Shown in pieces: positions 24,561-37,792 of a stretch of DNA of 64,000 bases. The stretch comes from Odontesthes bonariensis (taxonomy: Eukaryota; Chordata; Actinopteri; Atheriniformes; Atherinopsidae): the NCBI RefSeq assembly GCF_027942865.1, contig NC_134507.1, positions 37,606,797-37,670,796 on the forward strand, given 5' to 3'. The first letter of the stretch is position 1. Each line of letters begins with the position of its first letter. A program made the position numbers and the translations under genes. Under the pieces are notes generated by a model, which worked only from the letters and a program-made list of their open reading frames with translations, searched no databases and was not told where the DNA came from.

Positions 24561-26229
24561 TTTTTAAACCCTTTTGAGTACGTCTGGTGTAAGTGTACTT
24601 CTTACCTCTATATGTCAATGTAAACCAATACTGGGATTCCTCTGCCAGAGGAACGCCTTGGACCTGCCGGGCCACTTGCTCCGCCCCGCAGGGACTGGCC
24701 ACGGTCCTGCCGAACACTCGGGTTTCTCGGTGCTCTCGGACAGCTGTCAGCAAAGTGTCCCCTCTCGCCACAGGCCCAACATGCCCCCGAGGACCTTCGT
24801 CCTCCAGGTGCACCTCTTCTTGACCTTTGACAGGGTCGACGATGGACTCGCCCCTGTGATGGCTGTTCAGCGGCCCCCGCTGTTATGGCCTCATTTCGTA
24901 CTTCTTGCTTCGCTTGCAGTTCTTCTAACTGCAACCGTGCAAGTTCCCTTTGCATATCCTTCTCCTGCTCATTCCGTTTCAGTTCTTTTCTGTATTTGTT
25001 TACTGCATGCACCACGTGGTCTCGGAATTGTCCATGTGACATTGAATTCAACCCCATCACATCCTCCAGCCTCCCCTGAACTGGGGCAGGCAGAGCCTCT
25101 TTGATGGAAACTCTGAACAATGTCACCCAAGCTGGGCTCTTCTCGATTTCTCCCTCAGACTCTTGTCTCCATTTCTTCAATTGTTGGGCAATGTACACAG
25201 CTGGACTCTCTGTTCCTGACAGTGGTTGCTCCTTTAATGCTTCGAGGTCCACTCCCACAGGAAACTCAGCTCGTAACGCTCTCCAGAGTGCAGCTCAATA
25301 TGCATTAAAGTCAGTTCCATCAGCTCGGTGGCTCAACATCCAGTCATTCTCACTGTGTCTCAAAATGCCCTCCATGGTAGAAGTTCCCAAACACAGTGCC
25401 CACACTGCCTTAATGTGTCCAACAGACAACAGTTTATGCACAGTCTCTTGTTCAAAAGCTCTTATCCATTTGCTTGCACCTGTGTGAATGTAATCGAGCA
25501 ACCAGCCCCCCTAAGACGAGCGTCTGCCACGGCACATACTGTCCCTGCGTCATTTCTATCAAACTCGGTGCTGACGCTGTTGGACTCTTATGTTCTTCAG
25601 AAGATGCCTTTTGAACTGGTGGTGCCAGTTCGGGTGATTTTTGGTATTGTGGGAGCTGTCCCCTTGCCTGATCTGAATTACAGATGGCGTCTGGCTCAGG
25701 AGCTCCATGACTGCTTGATGTAGCTATTTGTGGTTCTGGACGTTCATGAGATATTTTATGATCTTTTATTTCAGAACCTCCTTGTATGTTTGCTGCTCCC
25801 GGCAGTGTTGGATATAGCTCTGCATTTTCAAAGAAATGTAGAACTTTTAATTCAAGCTCTCTCTTTTCCTGTCTATTTTTGCTTTTGTCCTTTGGTTTGT
25901 AAGCTTTAATCCTTTATTCCATAATCTTACAGGTAGTTACATTGAAAGTGCCACCTTTTGGCCAGGGTGAGACGTTATTTTTTGTTCGTTTTTCCCATTT
26001 TTGAGATATCTTTTTAATATCTTTGGAATGTTCAGGGTGTTTGGCGCTGATGATTATTGTTAGTGTTACATCCATTGTTTCAACTAGTTAGTTCCCTTCT
26101 ATTGACTTTTGACTTTTTCTTTTTATTTACTTATCTATTTTCTAAATTTTCCTTATTTATTATTCGTATTCCCCCTTTTTTTTTTTTTTTTTTTTTTTTA
26201 TTTGAAAGTCAATTTAAATTAACTCATTA

Positions 26230-26850
26230 TTTAACTCTAATCAATGCTAATTTAATGCTCGGCTAAATTTAGCTTAGATGCAGCTAATTATTGGATTGGA
26301 TGTTGTCAATGCTAATGTTAAGGTTAGCCTACGTTAGCTTTGAAAGCTTATGCTCTAGGTTGTTTTTTTTTTAAATTAAACCAATGTTAATTCAATGTTA
26401 GGCTAATTTAGCTTTTTGACTTCCGGTTTGGAGTTCGGTTACTATTATTGCTAATGTTAATGTTTGCTAACCAATGCCAATTGATGTTAGCTTCCTAGCT
26501 GTTGCTAATAAATGCTAACCTCTTGCTAATTAAGATTTAAACCAATATTTGCCTTATTGCTATTGCTAATCAATGCTAATTGTCTTTCTGATCAATGCTA
26601 ATTATGGCTAACGAAATGCTAACAAATGCTACTAATGCTAACCAATGCTAACTATTGCTAATCAATGCTACTTATTGCTAATCAATACTAGCTTCCTTGT
26701 TGACCAATGCTAATTGAATGCTAATTATGCTATTCAACGCTAGTGATTGCTAATCAATGCTAGTTATTGCTAATCAATACTTGCTGTATTGCTAATGCTA
26801 CCCAATGTTAATTTATTGCTAATCGAAAGCTCAGTTAATGCTTACTCTGT
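26230..26850. repeat. Degenerate GCTAAT/AATGCTA short-motif field in the retrovirus leader
   Basis: Dozens of loosely spaced GCTAATCAATGCTA-like motifs over about 600 bp, inside the long 5' leader of the endogenous retrovirus. The spacing is irregular, so this is a diffuse simple repeat and not a clean satellite. A run of 20 or more T bases lies just to the left (about 26,170-26,200). Confidence 0.6.
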
Positions 26851-29175
26851 TTGAAGTGACTCAGGCTAAAGGCGTTGCCCCAACTTTTGCTCACATCCGG
26901 ATGTTGCCGATCCAATCCACACACAATGTCCTCCACCAATCCAGATGATCCAATGTACGTCACAGCTACGTCAATTCTGACCAATGAAATAAAAATATAT
27001 ATTTTGACCAATGAAATCTGAACACACCTCTAAGCCCGCCTCCAATGAACCACGTGAATTTCTAACCAACCAAATATGAACACATCATTACATCTACTTC
27101 CTAGACTGTTATTAACTCCTCCCAAGCATAACAATTGAACCAGACATAACAATTGAACCACACCCCAACTCAAAATGGCGTTTGTCACACTTTTTGTTAC
27201 AAGTTAAGAAAAAGGAGGAAATACAAACTTTCCAGCTGGACAGAGAAAAAATACAAACCAAACACAGAAATAACAGTTGCACTATTCTTCACCTCAAAAT
27301 GGCATTTGTTAAGAAAGAGAAAGAAATACACTTTAACGCGCTGTGAACAGAGAAAATACAGACCAAAAGATACAGAAACAATGCATAAGCGAAAAACATC
27401 CTTTATCAGGAATGTTAACATTCAACTTGACTAGAGACAGAAACTCTCCTCTAGAATTGCGAAACCCTCATTACTCGACTGATAACAACTCCGCAATTAG
27501 CACATTACCTAAATAAAACTAATAATTATTACAGTTCAACCATAAATTGCCCCTGGAAGACACAAGGAAAGAAAATGCGGTCACACACGAACATTTGCAG
27601 CAGCAGAAAACTGTCAAGGACAAACCACGCTCCTTCACACCAGCCGCGTGGACGCGCAGCACCCTCTGTCCCCCTGAAATCCAAAACACCTTCACTTGCC
27701 TGTTGAGAATAGAACTTTAGAAACTTAACACCAATCACAGCAGTATTCAATAATCAATAGTAACAAGATGCACTCAACGAAAATACAGAATCTTAAAGAA
27801 ATAAACACTCAGCGTTTAAAAATCACAGCACATTACTGCAACAACTCCTTATCTCCCCAAGTTATTAATGTGGCAACTATAACAATTAAGCAAACTATAA
27901 AAATGAAGCAAATTATAACAATGAGGCAAATCTGAGTTTAACTTAAAATACTACGAATACTCAAAAGTCAAGGGATGATATGAGTTAGAACTTTTTCCTT
28001 TTCTTGTCTTTCTTGATTCACACAAACATCAGATTTCACACACACTGACAGACAACAGAGACCGGTCACACTCACACCAGGTCAGTCGATAAAAGTTTTG
28101 TGTCAGTCACCGTTCAAATCTTCACATTTTTTAATTATCAATTTCTTTCATTTAGACTTTTAATTGTTCAGAAGATGTGGGTGTCGGCAATATATGAAAT
28201 ACAAAATGTGTTTTCCCTACAAGCCTTGTGATATGGTTTCTTGACCAAAGCAACAGATGCTGACGTGTACTTTACCAGCCTCGCTGTGACCTCTTAATAA
28301 TAATCTCCTGTGGCCAATTTCATGAACGAATTTGAATTTTCTTCTCAAAATGTCTTTATACTGAGGTCTCGGATAACTCCAAAGAGTTCTAGGCAGATAT
28401 ATAAAATGATATAAACATATATACTTAAAATGTGCTCCTCATAGAACTGGATTTTTTCATTTCAGAGTTTTTTTTGAAAGCCTGATTGATTCAATCGTTG
28501 AACTTTAATGTTCGCCAGTCAATCAATTATCAGTATTCGTTTTACTCCTTGACTAGTGAAAATAATTTTCACGTATGTTTAATGAGTCTAGTGTACCCCG
28601 TACTCCCGTCAGTGTTCCTCCCCCCAATGCATTGAAGGATGGCTGATAGGATGCAAGAGGTACTATTGGTGGTTGCTCAACAACCTACCCGCTTCTTTAC
28701 AGCTATTAATTAATCCAGTTTGAATTCATCCGATTCACAATTGGCCGGAGCGCAGCGACTATAGTCCTTCTTAATTACCCCAAAAATACAACAACCACAC
28801 AAGCCAGACCAACTGACCACAGCTGTCTGCTTTACAACTCACATCAGCTGCTGTTTACCCAATTTTATCCCAATTCACACATATGGCTCCTCTTGGCCCA
28901 AAATTTCCCAAACAATTTCAGCAGCCCCCCTGCGCAGAGGAAAGCAATGGAAGAGCTTACCGAATGCAGGATCCGTCTCTCTCCTGTGTTCTTTTAAATT
29001 TGGGGAAGCCGGAAGAAGCCGTCAGCTGTGCTCCACTAACCGAGATCAACTGCATAATGGTAGGAACAAAATCCCACCTGCCGGCTTGTTACAGCTGATG
29101 TCGGCTGTCGGGGCACAGAGGACACGCTCCGCCGGGATCCAGATGCAAACTCTCACGCACTCGGGGTCACCATTA

Positions 29176-29494
29176 TGTTGTGGAGGAAATAGGGCCGAGT
29201 ACACTGTCGGCCAGAAGTCCATTGGGGAGTTTATTGAACAAACCGTCACAGCAAATGTGCATACAGAATGTACAAAATGTCCACCGTCTTCATACTGTGA
29301 ACCAACTTTATACTGGTTTAATCATAACATGCATGCGTCATCCGAACTCAATCTCTTTCTGCGACGCCGAGCGTCTGCCCTAAATGTAAACAGCCCATAC
29401 TACCTTTTACCCATATTCATATGAACCAGTCAACAAGGCCCAGGATGTAACTAGGCCAGAAGTCATGAGCATGTCATGACATCCTTCTCCCACA
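29176..29494 (-). repeat. 5' LTR of the endogenous retrovirus
   Basis: The 319-bp partner of the repeat at 19,477-19,795. It is followed on the right by the target-duplication copy CTGA and on the left (downstream on the minus strand) by the primer-binding region. Confidence 0.9.
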
Positions 29495-29498
29495 CTGA

Positions 29499-31040
29499 AC
29501 AAACCAGAGACAGTTGATGAGCAAAGCTGCTTCACAGGAAACATGTTGGAAGACTAAAAGATAGTGTCTGTGGCCATCAGTCTCAGGTAAAAAGTGCCAA
29601 GAAAGCAGCACAAAGCAGGAGAGGCATCGCTCAGAGGGTCAATAAACTAATTTGGGACTCGAAGATCATATGTTCAAGTCCTGTGAGAGCTGCTTACAGA
29701 GTTTAAATGTCTCCAGGTTTTAGAGGCCAAAGCAAAGAGTGAAAAGCTTTAAGGTGGAAAGTTTCATTCTCTGATTTAATGGCTCAAACTGGTACTGAGC
29801 AGCTTTTAGTTTGTCAAGATGAGGGATGAAAGCTCCTAAAGAAATAAAGTCTGCAGTTCAGCATCCCAACAGAACAATGGAAGCAGCTCAGAAAGGAGGC
29901 TGAAGCTGTGATTGGGTGGTTCAGGCAGATGCAGAGCAGCTTCTGGAAGCAGAGGGAGGGGCTTCAGCTCCTGTGGATGCTGATGGCTGTTAGGAAAGGA
30001 AGGGCAGGTTGTTTAGCTCAGAGCAGGCTGGGATTTATCAAGCCAAAATGAAAAGAGAAACTTTAGGATCCAACCCTTGAACAGCTCAGGCTGTCGGCTG
30101 AAAGCTTTGAGCCTCCGAGAACGGGGAAACTACGACCAGACGACTTTTAAAGTTCAACAACACTGCTCACAAGGAGCAGCTCAGGATGATGGGACACTGC
30201 CTGGGGTTGGACTCATCATGGGTTCAGTTCCCTCAGATGCTCTGAGTCACAGCTGTCTTTCAGCTCGCAGCCCAAGCCGTGCGTCCAGATGCTCAGTCAT
30301 ACATCAGTTAAAGGCAGATGATTTATCTGATCTGATTATTTACAACATGTTCATTCAACTTTGGACATATTTCTGGAATTAATGGTGTATTGCTTGTATC
30401 TTTAAAAACTTTGCCCCCTGGTGTATGAAGAGAAGAAGAAACCACAGGGACCCACTCAGGAAGAGGGCGGGCTTTATTTGGGGCTTCAACAACCAGCTCA
30501 AACTGGCCAAATGAGTGAGAGACACAACACTGGAAACAAGTGTTCAGCAGCTGCTCTGTAAGTAGAGAAGCTGTGTTTTTCTGCTTCAGCTGAAATCCTT
30601 TAACTGTTCCTGCTCTGTGGAGAACTTCTGATAGTGGAGGGGACATTAAAACAGCTCAGGCTGAGGTCGGATGGAAAACACATGATGATGAGCTGCTTCA
30701 GGAGGAACTTTACACAACTCAGAGCGGACAGAAACTAAGTGAAAAGAATGCAAAATAAGTGCTCAGTTTGATCCAAACTCCTGCAGCTGAGCGTGTAAAG
30801 AATAAACGGTGTGAGTGGTCTGTGGGGGGGGCAGCAGGGCTTTACCACTGCTCGCCCCACCTTGTTTCAGCTCAGGTGTTTTCTGCTAAAGTCGACAGCA
30901 GGAAATGTTTGAGGAACTCTAAGAGACAGTGGTGTCAGATAGAGATGGGCTTTAGGCCACGCCCACACAGACCCTTATCAGAAAGTAGAAATGGACTGTT
31001 CCTGTACAGCACTTTTCTGATCTTAATGAGCACTCAGAGC
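29499..31040. other. Intergenic DNA between the retrovirus and the U1 array
   Basis: No supported gene. A stretch near 29,620-29,690 (GACTCGAAGATCATATGTTC, then AAGTCCTG) faintly resembles the B box of a tRNA-derived SINE, but the rest of the head does not fit well enough to call one. Confidence 0.4.
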
Positions 31041-31277
31041 TGCCGTATTCACATCTCGTTGTTGCCATCACTAAGGCAACACCCACCTGCCTGGGGTGAC
31101 TGCACTGTATGACCTCACCTGACAACTGCGCAGCTGCATATCAGCTGTGCAGACCTGCCGCAGCATTCAGCAAACCTTGCAAAACATGGGTTTTAAAGAT
31201 GGAAAGGTGTCCTTAAAGCAGCAACGCCAGGAACCAAGGTTGAGTTGCCCAGGTATATTCACGTTATACAGTCAAAT

Positions 31278-31441
31278 CAGGGGAGAGCGCGAACGCAGTC
31301 CCCCACTACCAGAAATTATGCAGTCGAGATTCCCACATTTGGGGAATTCGCAAGAGTCAGCACAGCCGGTGTGCAATGGCTGAGCCTCGTCCTGGGTGAA
31401 CCACCTTCTTGATCATGGTATCTCCCCTGCCAGGTAAGTAT
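31278..31441 (-). ncRNA. U1 spliceosomal snRNA, copy 1
   Basis: U1 RNA is the core of the U1 snRNP, which recognises 5' splice sites in the nucleus. On the minus strand the gene starts ATACTTACCTG, the sequence that pairs with the 5' splice site. It then shows stem-loop I (GATACCATGATCAAGAAGG, 70K-binding), stem-loop II with the U1A motif ATTGCAC, stem-loop III, the Sm site (AATTTCTGG) and stem-loop IV with a GCGTTCGC hairpin, ending TCTCCCCTG. The length is 164 nt, as in human U1. Relative to the array consensus this copy differs at RNA positions 81 (G; consensus A) and 87 (U; consensus C). G81 matches human U1. It is the copy nearest the left edge of the array. Confidence 0.96.
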
Positions 31442-31989
31442 GAGTTGGAACTGTCAGAGGCTGACACCTCTTTTCCAGGTGCCTCACTCGGCCGGACGGT
31501 GCAGCAAATTCAACTGTCTGCAGTGCCATGCCAGCAGCTAACCTGAATCTGAAAAGCTTGCAGATTAAAACAGTCCGGCTTTTCTTCATCTTTCTGATCA
31601 GTTCTTGTTTCAACAACCAAGGAACTTGGAGCACAAATTGATTTAGTTTTTCCACTCTCCCCGTCTCTAGAGCCACACCCATCCACACTGGGAAAATTCT
31701 TAGTTGAGGCAAACCCTCACGGCTTAATATCTCCAGTGCAGAAATGCTGCCGTATTCTCATCTCGTTGTTGCCATCACTAAGGCAACGCCCACCTGCCTG
31801 GGGTGACTGCACCGTATGACCTCACCTGACAACTGCGCAGCTGCATATCAGCTGTGCAGACCTGCCGCAGCATTCAGCAAACCTTGCAAAACATGGGTTT
31901 TAAAGATGGAAAGGTGTCGTTAAAGCAGCAACGGCAGGACAAAAACCAAGGTAGAGTTGCCCAGGGATATTTACGTTATACAGTCAAAT

Positions 31990-32096
31990 CAGTGGAGAGC
32001 GCGAACGCAGTCCCCCACTACCAGAAATTATGCAGTCGAGATTCCCACATTTGGGGAATTCGCAAGGGTCAGTACAGCCGGTGTGCAATGGCTGAG
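31990..32096 (-). pseudogene. U1 snRNA copy 2, 3' part, cut by an LTR element
   Basis: RNA positions 58-164 of U1. The remaining 57 nt lie 6.7 kb away at 38,821-38,877, beyond an inserted Gmr1-like element. The last five bases here (CTGAG, 32,092-32,096) are duplicated at 38,816-38,820 as the target duplication. One further change is at position 161 (C to A). This copy can no longer give a normal U1. Confidence 0.95.
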
Positions 32097-33119
32097 TGTG
32101 AGAAAGGGGGCTTCTCTACCCCCAGCTCACGTCAGGACTGGCCCTCTCCAATAAAGATTAAAAGAAGACTGAAACTAGGCAACTGAAAATATCGTGATAC
32201 GGGTGCGGATTTATTTCCAGTGCAGAAGTGCATACAAAATATGAAAACAAAAACTGAATCAACGCAAAAGAAAACCGGCCTCAATCAGGCAACTCAAATA
32301 AACTATAACAAAAGACTTTCTAAATACAAACTTCTTAGCATTTACTTCTTTTACACAGCCTCACAGCAAGCATGTGCATTCACCTCACCCTCTTTCTCTA
32401 GAATGAGACAGGCCTGCCCTTTTGAAGGGCTCACAGACTGCAGCTCACTGATGATTGGTTCAGTAATCAACCAATAGAAAAATAAAGTCACAAAAAGCAT
32501 TAAAACACCCATTTAAATCCCCATACAAAATATCACAATACTCCCAAACCTACATTAAAATACTAGAATAGACACAGACCAAATTGACATTCCTAAATGT
32601 TTGCAATAAAGAGATACAATATTATTTCATTAAAACATTCCACTTCCGGGTGCCGAAAGCTCTCTCCACTGCCAGATCAGTGTATAAGAACTTTGGTTCC
32701 GAGAGGCTCTGGTTTCCTCCCGGACCCGATGGTTGACGCACCAATGCAAGGTGAGCGAAATGTTTGACTGTCTCGTGGGGGTTATTGTAATGCGTGTGGA
32801 TTATGGAGCCAAGACAACGGGTACCGCGCTGCTTGCTAACATGGTGAGTAAATGAATGTTCAAACAAAGTGTACATGTAATTGCGTGTGGGTGTCATCTC
32901 GCGCTAGCCGCGGTAAAACAATGAATGAATGTTTGTAAGGCTAACAGGTGTCTCGGCTGTGTGCGCCTGCGTGCGCCTGTGTGTGTGTCTGTGTGCTACT
33001 GCGCAAATGAGAGGGTCTTGTGAGTGTCGGAGGTGTCTGTGAGTGTAGACGAGTGTAGGTAAAGTCTGTAGTAGCGTTTCTGTGGAAAATGTGATTACCA
33101 TCCGTCGTCATTTTCCACA
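32097..33119 (-). repeat. 3' LTR of the Gmr1-like element
   Basis: A 1,023-bp direct repeat beginning TGTGAGAAAGG and ending TTTTCCACA on the plus strand. It contains an AATAAA and a T/G-rich CTGTGTGTG segment. Confidence 0.95.
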
Positions 33120-36100
33120 TTTCCTCCCCCTTCTGTTGGCTCGCCACCCGGGTGGCGAGACAGGAAGTCCGCTACAGGGTTTTGTGACCCTGCCCTGTAT
33201 TTCACTGTGAACCTGAAGGGCTGCAAGGAGAGAAACCAACGTGTAATGCGTGCATTAGAGTCTTTCATTCTCCCCAGCCACTGCAACGCTCTGTGGTCAG
33301 TCTCAAGTACAAAGTCTCTGCCCAACAGGTAGTACTTGAATGTCTCTAGCGCCCATTTCACGGCAAGGCACTCGAGCTCCACCACCGAGTACCTTGTTTC
33401 TCGGGGGAAAAGCTTTCGGCTAATATAAGCCACCGGCTTCTGCTGCTCTGCCTCTCCCTGGAGAAGGACTGCCCCCAGCCCAACCCCAGAGGCATCCGTT
33501 TGCACCGTAAAGCTCTGTTCAAAGTCTGGGCTCTGTAGCACAGGCTCACAAAGCAGAGACCCTTTCAGATCCTGGAAGGCCTGCTCCTGCACCTCCCCCC
33601 ACTCCACCTTTGCCGACCCCGACTTGCGAGTCAGGTCAGTGAGGGGTGCAGCCCGGGTGGCGAAGTTCGGAATGAACCTCCGATACCACCCAGCAAGGCC
33701 CAGGAAAGAGCGGACGTCCTTCTTGGTCCGTGGTCGCTGGCAGTCCCGGACCGCCTCGAGCTTGTCCTTCTGTGGCTTGATCACACCATTGCCAATGATG
33801 TGGCCCAGGTAACGAACCTCCTGCTGAGCCAGGGAACATTTCTTTGGGTGGACAGTCAGGCCCGCCTCGCTGATGCGCCGGAACACCTCGGCCAGGTGTT
33901 GGAGGTGCTCCTCCCAGGTGTCGCTCCATACCACGACGTCGTCAAGGTAAGCTGCGCCGAAGCCCCCCATGCCCTCTAGGACATGGTCCATGAGTCTTTG
34001 GAAGGTCGCCGGTGCCCCCTGCAGGCCAAAGGGCATGGTTGTGAATTGGTACAGGCTTTGAGGGGTACGGAAGGCGGTGTACTGTTTCGCCCCCTCGGCC
34101 ATCGGCACCTGCCAATAACCCCTGCAGAGGTCAAGGGTCGTGATGAACGACGCCCTCCCAAGCCCCTCGATCAAGTCGTCCAGTCTGGGCATTGGGTAGG
34201 CGTCAAATGTGGACTGCGAGTTCAAGTGTCTGAAATCAATACAAAAGCGGATGCTGCCATCCTTCTTTAGGACCAGCACCACCGGGCTGCTCCAGCTGCT
34301 GCTGGACCGCTCAATGACCCCCAGCTGCTTCATGACCTCCAGCTCCTCCCGCAGAGCAGGAAGCAATCGCTCTGGGATGCGGTACATCCTCTGCCGCACT
34401 GGATTCGAGTCTTTAAGCTGGAGGTCATGCTCCACCAACGAAGTGCGCCCAGGCTGTTCGGAAAACAGGCCAGGCGGGATGATGGCCTGCAACTCCTCTG
34501 CTTGCTGAGCTGTCAGGTGGGAGACATCGGGGTCAGTTGGTGCGGCTGCTGCAGGGAAGAACTGCTCCTGCGGCTCCACATCACCTTCCACGTCCTGCAC
34601 CAGGAGCTGCAGGCTGGGCGGCACCTCCCGCTCATGCCACTCCTTAAGCAGGTTAATGTGAAAGACCTGCCTGGTCTTCCGGCATCTCCACCTCGTAGGT
34701 CACCGGCCCCCGCTGACGCGTCACGGTGTAGGGACCTTGCCAGCGGGCCAGCAACTTGTTCTCCGTCGTTGGCAACAGCAAGAGAACCTGCTGCCCGGGT
34801 GCGAAGCTCCTTTGCCTCGCCCTCTGGTCGTACCACTGCGACTGGGTCTGCTGGGCCTTGGTCATGTTCTCCTCCACCAAGCTGGCCATCCTCCCCATCT
34901 TCTCCTGGATCCGCAGGACGTAGGAGAGCACACTGTCTGGCTCCTGGGGTTTTGGTGTCACCCAGGCATCACGGAGTAGATCCAACGGGCCCCGGACCTG
35001 GCGCCCGTACAGCAACTCAAATGGGGAGAAACCAGTGGAAGCCTGTGGTACCTCCCTATAGGCGAAAAGGAGGTATGGCAACCACTGGTCCCAGTCTTTG
35101 CCGTTCTCCGCCACAAACTTTCTCAGCATCGACTTCAGGGTTTGGTTGTACCGTTCCACCAGCCCATCAGTCTGGGGGTGGTAGGGAGTGGTCCGTATCC
35201 CCTTTATCCCCAGCAAACTATACACTTGTCTAAGTGTCTTGGACAGGAATGCGGTGCCTTGGTCTGTCAGTATTTCATGTGGTATGCCTACTCGTGATAT
35301 CAGTTGTAACAGTGCTCTTGCAACTGACCCTGCAGTTATCTTACGAAGGGGGAATGCCTCTGGATAACGTGTGGCATAGTCACACATGACTAGAATGAAC
35401 CTGTGCCCTGACCTGGTTCTTTCCAATGGTCCTACAATGTCCATCCCTATCCTCTGAAATGGAACGCCTATGATGGGAAGTGGTTGTAGAGGGAAGGGTC
35501 TAGCCTTGTGTTTGCTAGTGAGTTGACAGGTAGCACATGTGCGACAGTATTTTTGAACATCAGTGTAGAGCCCTGGCCAGTGAAAGCGTTGTGCAATTCT
35601 TTCAAGGGTCTTAACAGTACCCAAATGCCCCGCCCAAGGTATATCATGGCCAAGACTGAGCACTCTCTCTCTCAGACATTTCGGCACTACCACCTGCTCT
35701 ATACTGCCATTTTCAGGTTGGTGGTACAATAAGTCATCTCTCACAAAGTAGTATTCACCCGTTAGCGCCTTAGCCACACCGGTTTGCACACCATCAATAT
35801 CTGTCACTTTAGCAAATGCATCCTTCAAAGAGTCATCATTCTTCTGCAGATCATTAAGATTATGGGGAGGCTTCCACACATCACTTTCATCAACAGGTTT
35901 TGGCAACTGGCCAACAACCTTAGCTGCTGTGCCCTGCAGTTTAGCACGTCTTCGTTGCCTACGTGTCTTAGGCATTCTAGTAACAGGGGGATCAATGTCA
36001 CATTGGCTATAGGGCAACATCTCACACACTTCCTTCTGTGCCTCTTCCTGTGCATCCTCCTCAGCAAACTGCTTAGCCATGGCCCTTGTGACTACCATGC

Positions 36101-37792
36101 TAACAGGCACCGATGACAGTACCAGCTCAGGCAAAATGAGGACATCTTGACCCAGCACTACAGGATACCGTAATCCTTGTACAATGCCTGCCCTCAGAAG
36201 GAAAGCTTGCCCCTGAACCTCAAGAAAAATATCTCCCACAGGGTACACATGCTCGTCTCCATTCACACAACACACTCTAAGCTGCTCTGTCCTCAATACC
36301 GCTGACTTATCGATCAGGTGTGGCTGGACAAGGGTGTGTGTGCTGCCAGTGTCAAGCAGGGCAAATGTTGGCTTCTCATTTACAGTTACCGGGATCGTTT
36401 GCACTTTGGATAACACATCATCAGCTCTAGGGACATTACAAAAACTGGACCCCTGAGCTTTCCTGCTCGGGCAGTCTCTGGCAATGTGGTTAGGTTTACC
36501 ACAGTTATGGCATGTGAAGGGCGGCCTATGAGTGGTAGCTGTGGGTGCCGGGTGTCTAGACGGTGGTGTGTAGGGGCGTGTAGGAGGCCTAGGTGATGGG
36601 GTGTAAGGGGAAGTGTAGGTGTGGTGCGGTGGCCTGACCTGACCTAACCCCCTAGGACCAACTCCCCCACCAGGAACCCCAGACTTACCACTGCCGGCTG
36701 GTCGGTTGTAGTTCTGGCTCCGGAACACCTTCGGACCCGATCGAGCTGCCAGGAACGCCTCCACCAGTTCAGCTGCTTGCTGGCCTGTGGTTGGGTTGTG
36801 CTCCTTAACCCAGACCCGGATTTCAGGAGCTAGGGTGCGCAGGTACTGCTCAAGCACGAGGATTTCTCCAATATCCTCCACAGTCTTGCCTGCCGGTCTC
36901 ACCCACTTCTTGTATAGGTCCATCAGGCGGTTGTACAGTTCCCGAGGGTTCTCCTCTGCTCGCACATCTGGATCCCGGAACCGCTGCCGGTACGTCTCGC
37001 CGTTGATTTCATACTTGGTGAGTATTGCTGCCTTCACTTTGTCGTAGTCCATGGTCTCATTCATGTCCATCGCGACATACGCCGCTCGGGCCCGACCCCT
37101 CAGGTATGGGACCAGGTAAATGGCCCAGTCTGCCCTCGGCCACCGGTAGGCCAAGGCCAGTCTCTCAAACGTTGTCAGATATTGTTCAATATCATCTCCT
37201 TCTTCCAGCTTTGACACTGATGCCCTCGTCCAGGCAACAGGATTCAGTGCGGCTGGGCCGATTACAGGGTGTGGTGCTGGAGGCTGTGATGGTGCTGGAG
37301 CTGCTGGCGCTGCTGCTACGGCTGCTGGAACTGCTGGTACCGGGAAACCTGGCGGTGGCGCTACTGGGTTGTGTTGAGGTCTCAGCTGTAGTAGACCCCC
37401 GTCGTCATCATCATCTGGCTGCTGATGCTGCTCCTCTCTTGCCTTTCGTCGATCTCTCTCCAGCTCGTCGTGTACAGTGTTGAGCTGAATCTGGACGTTG
37501 CGCCATCTCATTTCCTGCTTGTTCGCCTCACGTTGCTGGTCCAGTATGGATTTCTGTAGCAGACCGTACAGCGCGCTCATGTCCATTGTCTGCGGAACAC
37601 CATCTTCTCCGCCCATGGCTCCTCCGTTCGTCTCACCAGCCTCACGCTCCTCCACCTCTTCGGCTCTCACCTCCTCCCCGGCATCTTGGAGTAGACGCCG
37701 ATACGCCATGCCCCGTTTAGGCTGAACCCGTCTGCCTGTCGTCTTCTTCCCAATCTTCCGAGGCGCCACTGTCACCACTTCTGAACACCACT

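Larger units (their letters stand above)
19477..29494 (-). mobile_element. Endogenous retrovirus fossil (gamma/epsilon-like), minus strand
   Basis: A 10-kb proviral fossil with LTRs at 19,477-19,795 (3' LTR) and 29,176-29,494 (5' LTR), each 319 bp and running TGTTG to CCACA on the plus strand. It is flanked by the 4-bp direct repeat CTGA (19,473-19,476 and 29,495-29,498). A primer-binding-type TGGTGACCCCGAG lies just inside the 5' LTR; the tRNA is not assigned. A purine tract (CAGGGGGGACTA) abuts the 3' LTR. From right to left the remnants are: a long leader (about 29.2-25.5 kb); gag with a CWACGERGHFADSC zinc knuckle (about 25.5-24.5 kb); an RNase H scrap (about 23.4-23.2 kb); the integrase C-terminus (about 22.9-22.6 kb, EVFRRKWLEPRRKGPY); and an Env-like region (about 22.2-21.0 kb). 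Most of pol is absent. The element is broken many times and I see no whole gene. Confidence 0.85.

Noticed and set aside
29620-29700. Possible tRNA-derived SINE head
   Set aside because: Only a B-box-like motif is convincing; no A box, tail or duplication could be matched.
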